In this document: piece by piece, positions 6,798-12,130 of the stretch
How positions within the stretch are numbered: position 1 is the first letter of the stretch
How the letters are laid out: each line of letters starts with the position of its first letter
Origin: Methanospirillum hungatei
GTDB lineage: Archaea; Halobacteriota; Methanomicrobia; Methanomicrobiales; Methanospirillaceae
Assembly (NCBI RefSeq): GCF_020216685.1
Contig: NZ_JAIWNS010000089.1
Coordinates: 1 to 12,130, forward strand
DNA length: 12,130 nucleotides
Direction of reading: 5' to 3'
Notes under the pieces: generated by a model
Told to the model about the DNA's origin: nothing
Seen by the model: only the letters and a program-made list of their open reading frames with translations
The model's database searches: none
Program-made: the position numbers and the translations under genes

Positions 6798-8027
6798 TCA
6801 TTTTTTCTGTAACTGATGGAGTTGATCAAGGAGCATCGGGAAGAAAGCTCCTGCATCACTTACAACGCCGATCGCCTGAGAGGTACCCCGATCCATCAGT
6901 TTGGTAAGTGTTGACGGATTTATATCAACGCAAACGGTCATAACATATGATGGGAGACAGTTCCCGACTGCTATCGAATGCAGCATCGTTGCAATCATGA
7001 GGACCATCCCGATTTCAGGGACATATCGTCTCATCTCATCCTGGGCAACCATCGCATCGGTAATGACATCAGGAAGGGGCCCATCATCCCGAATAGAGCC
7101 AGCAAGGACATAGGGAACATTCCTTTTTATGCATTCATACATGATTCCTGATCCCAAAATCCCTGTTTCTACCGCTTTTCTAATTGAACCGGCTCGCATG
7201 ATTTCACTAATAGCATAAAGATGATTTTTATGCCCGGCAGAAACCAGTTCACCTGACCGGATATTCATACCAAGAGAAGTACCGAATAAATTATACTCAA
7301 TATCATGAGTGGCAAGGGCATTCCCGGCAAAGAGAATATCAATATACCCTTCTCTGAACATGGATGCACAGGCTTCGTCAGCGCCGGTATGAATGATTGC
7401 AGGCCCTCCTACCAGAGCTACCTTTAACCCTTTTTTATGGGTGTCGATAATTTCCCTGGCAATTTTCCGGATGGTTGTCTCAGTCGGACGTTCTGAAGAG
7501 ATAACTCCGCCCATGAATTCAAACTCCTCATGAGAACGGGAACGCTCCGGAGGTTTTATCTTCACACCATGCTCACCGATGACGACGAGATCTCCTTTCT
7601 GAAGTTTTGACATTGGTGTGGCTCTTGCTGATTTTTTATCAGGTGAGACAACTATAAGGCAATCCATCTCGATATTTTCAACCGGAATCCACTCATTGCC
7701 GATGCGAATCTGCGTCGGGTAATTCGTTGTTGAATAAAAACCCTTGGGGACTATCCGGTTTCCTTCAGCCGGAACCAGAGTTACATCTTCTGAATCTACC
7801 AGCCGTGCCCCATGCCGGTGAAGGGTACTGATGATAGCATCTAGATTTCCGTTATCAGTTCCGGTAATAAGCACTCTGGCATAGCTGGTATCTGTTTTTC
7901 TTTTTCCGACAGAAAACTCCAGGATCTCAAAGTCTCCACCCATATCAAGGATGGAGTCAAGAACATGTTCCATGATCCCAGAGTCAATTATATGCCCGTC
8001 GAGTTCGATCTCCCGGGAATCAGTCAT
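6798..8027 (-). CDS. LOR/SDH-domain protein (TIGR00300 family), ornithine cyclodeaminase-like
   Basis: The 409-aa protein matches the archaeal TIGR00300 / LOR-SDH bifunctional conserved-domain family. The N-terminal hallmark is REIELDGHIIDSGIM...LDMGGDFEILEFSVGKRKTDTSYARV (residues 5-52). The C-terminal half has a dinucleotide-binding-like stretch, VALVGGPAIIHTGADEA (203-219), then FAGNALATHDIEYNLFGTSLGMN (233-255) and LGSGIMYECIKRNVPYVLAGSIRDDGPLPD (291-320). From general knowledge, members include the C-terminal ornithine cyclodeaminase domain of cyanobacterial AgrE/ArgZ and a methanogen ornithine cyclodeaminase forming proline from ornithine; that role here is inference. The start ATG 8027 has only a weak CAGGT upstream. 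It lies 47 nt downstream of cobY and is probably read through from it. The name LOR/SDH alone does not imply lysine catabolism. Confidence 0.85.
   Translation of the reverse strand: MTDSREIELDGHIIDSGIMEHVLDSILDMGGDFEILEFSVGKRKTDTSYARVLITGTDNGNLDAIISTLHRHGARLVDSEDVTLVPAEGNRIVPKGFYSTTNYPTQIRIGNEWIPVENIEMDCLIVVSPDKKSARATPMSKLQKGDLVVIGEHGVKIKPPERSRSHEEFEFMGGVISSERPTETTIRKIAREIIDTHKKGLKVALVGGPAIIHTGADEACASMFREGYIDILFAGNALATHDIEYNLFGTSLGMNIRSGELVSAGHKNHLYAISEIMRAGSIRKAVETGILGSGIMYECIKRNVPYVLAGSIRDDGPLPDVITDAMVAQDEMRRYVPEIGMVLMIATMLHSIAVGNCLPSYVMTVCVDINPSTLTKLMDRGTSQAIGVVSDAGAFFPMLLDQLHQLQKK
6801..6806 (+). terminator. T-run terminator candidate after RaSEA
   Basis: T6 lies 4 nt after the RaSEA stop, within the last codons of the convergent gene on the other strand. 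It is part of a 15-mer, TCATTTTTTCTGTAA, identical to that after the membrane-protein gene (2975-2989). Confidence 0.4.
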
Positions 8028-8074
8028 ACCTGAGACGTTAGATCGTAGCCCTATAAGAGAGTTGGTTGAATGTC

Positions 8075-8644
8075 TTAAGATTTCATCCGCTCAATCATTA
8101 TTTCTGCTCTCTTCAGATCCTCCGGCGTGTTGATGTTTAAAGTCAGGAGAGGATCAGGGATAATTATCTGGATCTCTTCCTGTTCTTCATCGATCATGCT
8201 CCCGGTAAGGATGTTCATACCAACCGGTATACCTGGAATCGTATCAGAACTCGTCTTTTTTGGATCAGGGGCCCATACTGAACAAGCCGGTCTGCCTGAT
8301 TCGTGAAATTGTTCAATAACGTTGCGTATATGATCTGCAGTAATACCTGGAAGGTCTGCACATATGGTCAGAAATGGACCGGAGATAGATAATTCATCGA
8401 CTGCCTGGCATATGTCCTGCACATAGCCTTTCCCGTCTGTACATATCCACGGAATGTCATGCATTCTGCAATAATTTGTTGTGTAAGGAGTCAAGGGAGA
8501 GACAATGACCATCGGTTCCAGATCTGCTTTTTCTACCGCATTCAGAACAAATGACAACAGGGGTTTATCATGAATTCTGGTCAGGGCTTTTTCACCCATT
8601 CCAAGCCGGGATGCCCTGCCACCTGCCATTATGAGTGCAAACAT
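8075..8644 (-). CDS. cobY: CobY, GTP:adenosylcobinamide-phosphate guanylyltransferase
   Basis: CobY is the archaeal replacement for bacterial CobU guanylyltransferase activity: it transfers GMP to adenosylcobinamide phosphate to make AdoCbi-GDP in late cobalamin synthesis. The 189-aa protein has the nucleotidyltransferase N-terminal loop ALIMAGGRASRLGMGEKAL (residues 3-21), the metal-site-like strand ADLPGIT (96-102), and TLNINTPEDL (168-177), all usual for small CobY/MobA-like enzymes. Context with CobD argues for CobY over MobA. Its start overlaps the end of cobD by 16 nt, and GGAG sits about 12 nt upstream inside cobD. Corrinoids are essential for methanogen methyl transfer (Mtr complex), which fits the organism. 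Confidence 0.87.
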   Translation of the reverse strand: MFALIMAGGRASRLGMGEKALTRIHDKPLLSFVLNAVEKADLEPMVIVSPLTPYTTNYCRMHDIPWICTDGKGYVQDICQAVDELSISGPFLTICADLPGITADHIRNVIEQFHESGRPACSVWAPDPKKTSSDTIPGIPVGMNILTGSMIDEEQEEIQIIIPDPLLTLNINTPEDLKRAEIMIERMKS

Positions 8645-9633
8645 GCGGAAATCTTCTCCAGTACCTCAATAAAGCGATCATTTTCTTCTTTCGTTCGGAT
8701 AGCAATCCGAATACTTGTTGAGAGACCAAAAGAGCTGCAGTCACGGACCAGTATATCATTTTTGAAAAAGAGATCGGTGATATACCCAGAAGGCCGGCCT
8801 GTCTCTATGAGAAGATAATTGGCACTTGCTTTTGAACAAGACCAGCCTACTGTGGTGATGCTCTCCATCAACCGGGTTTTCTCTTTTTCTATCATCTCTC
8901 GTGAGTATTCCAGATCATGATATTTTGAAAAAGCAGAGAGAACTACCTTTTCAGCAAAGGCATTGACCGTCCAGGGGGGGCGCATAACCTCCATGGATGC
9001 AATAAGATCCGGATCACCGATCCCGTATCCAAATCTGATTCCAGGGATTGCAAAACTTTTCGTTAATGATCGGAGAACAAATAATCGAGGATCTCTGATA
9101 TCTGATACAGACTGGGATGGATCTGATAGGTCGATAAATGCTTCATCAATGCAGAGTATCTGATCAGATCTTTTCATAGAGAACCGGGAGATTATCTCCT
9201 GCTTTGGTATGAGGACTCCGGTGGGATTATCCGGGTTACAGATGAATGAAAGAGAAGATTCTAGTTCAGTTTTTGCTGATTGTGCCCCGGTGAGTCGTGC
9301 AGACAATTCATATTCAGCAAACGTATGTTCAGGAACAAAATAGGCCCTGTTCTTATCCAGCACGGTGTGACATAATGTTCTGATTACCTCAACCGAACCA
9401 TTTCCTACGGTGATGTTGTCTGGTTTACACCCATGATGACGGGCAATTACCTCTTTTAATACCAGGTACTCATCATCAGGGTACCGGGTCAGTGCGTCTT
9501 CAGGTATGGAAAGATCTAATTTTGGGGGATATGGATTAATGTTTGCACTGAAATCAAGAATTTCTCTTGTATTTCCTGCAATATATTTTGCTCTGCCCCC
9601 ATGAACAGCACGAAGTTCAGATTTGTATCTCAT
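8629..9633 (-). CDS. cobD: CobD, L-threonine-O-3-phosphate decarboxylase
   Basis: A PLP-dependent fold-type I enzyme of the histidinol-phosphate aminotransferase family; CobD decarboxylates threonine phosphate to (R)-1-aminopropan-2-ol phosphate, the linker of the cobalamin lower loop. The 334-aa protein begins with the CobD-specific HGGRAKYIAGNTREILDFSANINPYPP (residues 11-37). PLP motifs are NPDNPTG (133-139), DEAF (163-166), SLTKSFAIPGIRFGY with the Schiff-base K192 (189-203), and a C-terminal RIAIRT arginine region. HisC is the alternative, but the HGG/DFSANINP start and the cobY overlap favour CobD. It is slightly shorter than many CobD proteins. AGGAAAGAG upstream of ATG 9633 is a suitable ribosome site. 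It is the first gene of the minus-strand operon. Confidence 0.87.
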   Translation of the reverse strand: MRYKSELRAVHGGRAKYIAGNTREILDFSANINPYPPKLDLSIPEDALTRYPDDEYLVLKEVIARHHGCKPDNITVGNGSVEVIRTLCHTVLDKNRAYFVPEHTFAEYELSARLTGAQSAKTELESSLSFICNPDNPTGVLIPKQEIISRFSMKRSDQILCIDEAFIDLSDPSQSVSDIRDPRLFVLRSLTKSFAIPGIRFGYGIGDPDLIASMEVMRPPWTVNAFAEKVVLSAFSKYHDLEYSREMIEKEKTRLMESITTVGWSCSKASANYLLIETGRPSGYITDLFFKNDILVRDCSSFGLSTSIRIAIRTKEENDRFIEVLEKISACLHS

Positions 9634-9676
9634 CTGACAGCTCTTTCCTATTCATGAACACCTGATTGTTTACAGC

Positions 9677-9689
9677 TATCTATTTTCAC
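9677..9689 (-). promoter_or_regulatory. Possible cobD operon promoter (BRE/TATA-like)
   Basis: On the minus strand GTGAAAATAGATA lies about 45-55 nt upstream of the cobD start. Initiation some 25 nt downstream would leave a leader of about 20 nt holding the ribosome site. The match to a TATA box is weak. Confidence 0.3.
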
Positions 9690-9701
9690 TCAGGAATAAA
9701 T

Positions 9702-9720
9702 CGAAACCTTTATGTATTTA
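9702..9720 (+). promoter_or_regulatory. BRE/TATA promoter of the cdrS-ftsZ operon
   Basis: CGAAACC followed by TTTATGTATTTA is a good archaeal BRE plus TATA arrangement. Initiation is expected near 9735-9745, about 80-90 nt before the regulator gene. That places the whole 11-bp repeat array at or just downstream of the transcription start. Confidence 0.5.
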
Positions 9721-9746
9721 TGAATTGTATTCTGTGTATCTCGTTG

Positions 9747-9812
9747 TGTCTGACTTTTGTCACCTCTATGTCAGACGTGTGACAGACATATGACCGACAG
9801 ATGTCAGATCAT
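9747..9812. repeat. Six phased 11-bp repeats, probable operator array
   Basis: Six consecutive 11-bp units start at 9747, 9758, 9769, 9780, 9791 and 9802. Each starts TGTC or TGAC, and the consensus is TGTCAGAC plus 3 variable nt. Positions 1, 2 and 4 (T, G, C) are invariant; position 6 is G in five of six and position 7 is A in five of six. Units 3 and 4 form the near-palindrome TGTCAGACGTGTGACA (14 of 16 symmetric). The 11-bp period is about one DNA turn, so bound dimers would line up on one face. The array ends 11 nt before the ribbon-helix-helix start codon and lies downstream of the TATA-like element, a position suited to repression. Confidence 0.75.
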
Positions 9813-9823
9813 GAGGCTTATGT

Positions 9824-9994
9824 ATGAAGCGAATCACCATCCGGTTGCCTGAACAGCAGATAACGCTGCTGGAGAAGATGGTTGAGGCGGGTGAATTTCC
9901 CACCGTCTCCGAGGCTATCAGGGATGCTGTACGTATGCTCATCGAAAAGCGGGCGACCAGAGTGCTCGCTGACAGTGATCAACTGTCATTTTAG
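9824..9994 (+). CDS. cdrS: Ribbon-helix-helix regulator, CdrS-like, upstream of ftsZ
   Basis: A 56-aa protein with a complete MetJ/Arc-type ribbon-helix-helix: the DNA-contacting strand MKRITIRLP (residues 1-9), helix 1 [14 protein letters not shown] (10-23), then the turn and helix 2, [19 protein letters not shown] (25-43), followed by a short tail. In haloarchaea the small RHH protein CdrS is encoded upstream of ftsZ2 and controls division genes; size, sequence style and position here match that, so I infer an orthologue. GAGG at 9813-9816 sits 7 nt before ATG 9824; the nearby ATGs at 9811 and 9820 are in another frame. The gene ends 19 nt before ftsZ and is surely cotranscribed. It probably binds the 11-bp array in front of it. 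Confidence 0.88.
   Translation: MKRITIRLPEQQITLLEKMVEAGEFPTVSEAIRDAVRMLIEKRATRVLADSDQLSF
9970..9988. promoter_or_regulatory. Perfect inverted repeat before ftsZ
   Basis: TGACAGT-GATCA-ACTGTCA has perfect 7-bp arms and a 5-nt spacer. It lies in the last codons of the RHH gene, followed at once by TTTT, and ends 25 nt before the ftsZ start. The arms hold the same TGACA/TGTCA half-site as the upstream array. It could be a second operator, or an RNA hairpin that attenuates or processes the transcript ahead of ftsZ. Confidence 0.6.
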
Positions 9995-10013
9995 ACGTGA
10001 GGGGGATAAAAGT

Positions 10014-11183
10014 ATGCAGAGTATCATCAATGCCGCAGTCATCAACGCGGAACGAGAAAAAGAACTCAAGAATATATCGCAGAACTATGATGATGATATC
10101 GATGGACAACCACGAATCGTCATCATTGGATGCGGTGGGGCCGGAAACAATACCATAAACCGTCTTCATCATATGGGCGTCTCCGGCGCAGAGACGATTG
10201 CCATTAACACTGACAAACAGCATCTGGACATGATTCAGGCCGATAAGCGTATTCTTATCGGAAAGAGCCTGACAAAAGGACTTGGAGCAGGAGGTTATCC
10301 TGAGATCGGCAGAAAAGCTGCAGAAATGGCTCGTCCAACCTTAGAAAGTCTTCTTGAGTCCGTTGATCTCTGTTTTATCACTGCAGGTATGGGAGGGGGT
10401 ACCGGAACCGGATCTGCTCCGGCAGTCGCGCAGATAGCAAAGGAACAGGGAGCCATTGTTGTCGGTATGGTTTCCTATCCGTTTGATGTTGAGAAGGCCA
10501 GACTGATTCGGGCTGAAGACGGACTTGAGGCCATGTCAAAGGCATGTGATTCAGTCATTCTTCTTGACAATAACCGGCTGAAGAGTTTTGTTCCAAACCT
10601 TCCACTTGCACAGTCTTTCTCAGTCATGGACCAGTTGATCGGTGAGACGGTAAAAGGAATTACTGAGACGATTACTGAACCGTCACTCATTAACATCGAT
10701 TATGCTGATGTCAGGGCAATCATGAGCAAGGGTGGTGTCGCAACCATGCTCGTCGGAGAGTCAAAACAACAGAATAAAGCAGAATCCGTTGTTCGAGAGT
10801 GTCTCTCCAACCCGATGCTTGACATTGATTACCGCGGCGCAACCGGGGCATTGATCCACATCACCGGCGGGAGTGATCTGACGCTCATAGAATCCGAAGA
10901 GATCGCTTCCTCTCTGACCTATGAGCTAGATCCTCATGCCGATGTTATCTGGGGAGCCCGTATCCGTTCAGATATGGAAGGAAAAGTCCGCGTTCTTGCC
11001 ATCATGACCGGCGTGAAAAATGGCGACACTATCGCCAAGCCAAAACAGCCCTACAAGGAAAAACTTGACAGAATAGAAGAACAGATCCGTTATCCGAAAT
11101 CCCCTGACCTTGCGCGAATTAAACCCCGCTCAGTCACCGCAGCAATGGATTACGCAAGCGGACCTGACATCATGTGGATGTAA
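10014..11183 (+). CDS. ftsZ: FtsZ, tubulin-like cell division GTPase (probably FtsZ2 group)
   Basis: FtsZ polymerises with GTP into the midcell division ring. The 389-aa protein has [12 protein letters not shown] (residues 35-46, nucleotide loop), the tubulin signature [10 protein letters not shown] (127-136), and the T7 synergy loop NIDYADV (227-233) with N227, D229 and D232 in the positions needed to activate the neighbouring subunit's GTP. The start is ATG 10014, with GAGGGGG at 9999-10005; an ATG-less extension back to 9882 in the same frame is only overlap with the RHH gene. The C-terminal tail ends [11 protein letters not shown], a possible partner-binding peptide. The CdrS-like neighbour suggests the archaeal FtsZ2 group, which I cannot confirm by phylogeny here. 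Confidence 0.97.
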   Translation: MQSIINAAVINAEREKELKNISQNYDDDIDGQPRIVIIGCGGAGNNTINRLHHMGVSGAETIAINTDKQHLDMIQADKRILIGKSLTKGLGAGGYPEIGRKAAEMARPTLESLLESVDLCFITAGMGGGTGTGSAPAVAQIAKEQGAIVVGMVSYPFDVEKARLIRAEDGLEAMSKACDSVILLDNNRLKSFVPNLPLAQSFSVMDQLIGETVKGITETITEPSLINIDYADVRAIMSKGGVATMLVGESKQQNKAESVVRECLSNPMLDIDYRGATGALIHITGGSDLTLIESEEIASSLTYELDPHADVIWGARIRSDMEGKVRVLAIMTGVKNGDTIAKPKQPYKEKLDRIEEQIRYPKSPDLARIKPRSVTAAMDYASGPDIMWM

Positions 11184-11224
11184 AACACACCTTTAAACAA
11201 CTGCCATAGACCTCAATATTATAA

Positions 11225-11246
11225 TTTTCTTTTTTTTCGTTTTCTC
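11225..11246 (+). terminator. T-rich terminator after ftsZ
   Basis: TTTTCTTTTTTTTCGTTTTCTC, an almost pure pyrimidine stretch with T4, T8 and T4 runs, starts 41 nt after the ftsZ stop. It is the strongest terminator-like signal in the window and separates ftsZ from what follows. Confidence 0.65.
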
Positions 11247-11262
11247 AAAAAAGCGGGATTTT

Positions 11263-11276
11263 GTAAACTTTTTAAG
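11263..11276 (+). promoter_or_regulatory. BRE/TATA-like promoter after ftsZ
   Basis: GTAAAC followed by TTTTTAAG resembles an archaeal BRE/TATA pair. A start about 25 nt downstream would fall near 11297, some 390 nt ahead of the coiled-coil gene. Confidence 0.45.
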
Positions 11277-11296
11277 GGCCTGAACATACTGTAATA

Positions 11297-11687
11297 CTAT
11301 GACGGGCACTACATCAGTCAGAGGAGGAAATACCGGGAGACATTAATTATAAAAATGATGTTGTCTTCTTAATAGTAGAAGGTCACACAGGATCCCTTCG
11401 CGATTTTATGAACGATGGGTCTCTTGTTTCGGAGCCTTTTGGTATTGGGAGTCGAACATACGTGGATCGTGTAGCGAACAAGAACTGTAGTCGAACAGAT
11501 GAATGTTATACCACTCGTTGCGGGTGGCAGGCATCCCTGACGGGAATCCTGAAGCGTTATCTATCTCTGATTCTGCCCGTTTTCACACGTCCTTTTGTAC
11601 ATACTACGTATTGCTCTTACGTATGTCCCATCTCTCGCACCGGTAGGGGATACCAGACGTGCCTTTTAATGCGAGGATTGGTTAACG
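11297..11687 (+). other. Gene-free stretch; long 5' leader or structured RNA candidate
   Basis: No convincing coding frame exists on either strand. One 96-codon plus-strand frame (11408-11698) has six scattered cysteines, no ribosome site and no protein-like pattern, and overlaps the next gene. What is visible: GAGGAGG at 11321-11327 without a usable start; a hairpin with arms 11599-11610 and 11618-11626 (ACATAC-T-ACGTA with TACGTATGT, one bulge); TCCC-TGAC-GGGA at 11534-11545; CTGT-N6-ACAG at 11485-11498; and GTCGAACA repeated at 11451 and 11490. With a promoter-like element in front and no internal T-run, it may be a long leader or a non-coding RNA. I match it to no known RNA family. Confidence 0.35.
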
Positions 11688-12130
11688 ATGTTGAATGAAC
11701 TGATTGATAAAAGAAAAGTTACTATCTCGGGATCTGAAGATCACAAGACAAAAAGAAATGAGTACAATGCTCAGGCCAGCCAGTACGCCAGAGAGCGGAA
11801 TACTCTGAACAATCAGACCCGTGAATGTGTTGAAGAAGCACAAAAGCACAAGGAACTCCGGGATCAGTTCAATAAGGAAGTTCAGGAACTTAAGGATAAG
11901 AGAAACGAGCTCAATGAACAGGCAAATGTCCTCTTTGGAGAGATCGATGCTTTCAAAAAGGAACATGGCGGTATAAAAAGCCGGAGTATCAAGGAACTTC
12001 ACAAGCAGATTGAACACCTTGAGTTCAGACAACAGACCGAAGTGTTCACGACTGAAAAAGAACGTGAACTCATTGAAAAGATCAAAGCCCTGAAGGAACA
12101 GCTTCGTGAGCAGGAAGCTGAGATCGAACA
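11688..12130 (+). CDS. COG1340-type archaeal coiled-coil protein, 3'-truncated
   Basis: The first 147 codons of a protein that runs off the window. It resembles COG1340, the widespread uncharacterised archaeal coiled-coil proteins, in its MLNELIDKRK start and in EFRQQTEVFTTEKERELIEKIKALKEQL (residues 112-139). It is almost entirely helical and charged, with no signal peptide or membrane span. KRNELN-like segments recur with Arg at 23, 37, 58 and 72, spaced 14, 21 and 14 residues, all multiples of the heptad. GAGG at 11673-11676 is 11 nt before ATG 11688, a slightly long spacing. Its function is unknown; some databases call relatives phosphoserine phosphatases, which nothing here supports. Placement after ftsZ hints at cell architecture, but a terminator lies between them. 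Confidence 0.85.
   Translation, partial: MLNELIDKRKVTISGSEDHKTKRNEYNAQASQYARERNTLNNQTRECVEEAQKHKELRDQFNKEVQELKDKRNELNEQANVLFGEIDAFKKEHGGIKSRSIKELHKQIEHLEFRQQTEVFTTEKERELIEKIKALKEQLREQEAEIE

Noticed and set aside
9882..10013. 44-residue N-terminal extension of FtsZ
   Set aside because: It is the shifted reading of the RHH gene; FtsZ has a strong GAGGGGG site before ATG 10014.
11321..11335. GAGGAAATACCGGG resembles the GAGGAAAGUCCGGGC element of RNase P RNA
   Set aside because: The other universally conserved RNase P segments (ACAGAA type and GGCUUA type) are missing at the expected distance downstream.
11440..11500. GTCGAAC motifs that resemble tRNA T-loops in reverse complement
   Set aside because: Flanking bases do not form T-stems, and no acceptor, D or anticodon arms can be built.
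11408..11698. 96-codon plus-strand frame with six cysteines
   Set aside because: No ribosome site, no recognisable domain, erratic composition, and it overlaps the well-supported coiled-coil start in another frame.

Overview
The window looks like chromosomal DNA from a hydrogenotrophic methanogenic archaeon, most likely Methanomicrobiales (Methanospirillum-like). The grounds are a beta-RFAP-synthase-like GHMP protein (methanopterin-type chemistry), an archaeosine radical-SAM enzyme, archaeal-type CobY, NiFe-hydrogenase maturation genes, FtsZ preceded by a CdrS-like ribbon-helix-helix gene, an archaeal COG1340 coiled-coil protein, purine-rich Shine-Dalgarno sites, BRE/TATA-like promoters and T-run terminators. 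I see no IS element, integrase, tRNA, rRNA or CRISPR array. It reads as ordinary core genome with some unusual regulatory DNA.

Layout. 1-2148 (+): a tightly packed set of a partial unknown gene, a DUF2148 Fe-S protein and a GHMP-kinase-fold protein related to beta-RFAP synthase (2-nt gap, then an ATGA overlap). 2198-2944 (+): a membrane protein of the putative small multidrug export family (COG2426). 3076-4407 (+): hypA and hypE, directly abutting. 4413-5612 (-): a secreted, C-terminally membrane-anchored surface protein, convergent with hypE. 5807-6796 (+): RaSEA, the archaeosine tRNA-modification radical SAM enzyme. 6798-9633 (-): a probable cobD-cobY-(LOR/SDH domain protein) operon, read right to left. 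9634-9823: a divergent control region. 9824-11183 (+): a 56-aa ribbon-helix-helix regulator (CdrS-like), then ftsZ. 11184-11687: about 500 bp with no convincing gene, holding a terminator, a promoter-like element and several small inverted repeats. 11688-end (+): the start of a COG1340 coiled-coil protein that runs off the window.

Most striking is the cdrS-ftsZ control region. Six 11-bp units (consensus TGTCAGAC plus 3 nt) lie in exact helical phase at 9747-9812, between a BRE/TATA-like element and the small regulator gene. The same TGACA/TGTCA half-site returns as a perfect 7-bp inverted repeat (TGACAGT-N5-ACTGTCA) in the 3' end of that gene, 26 bp before the ftsZ start. I infer an autoregulatory, cooperative operator for the regulator plus a second control point, or an RNA hairpin, specific to ftsZ. 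The roughly 390-nt gene-free stretch before the coiled-coil gene is the second place worth a look.
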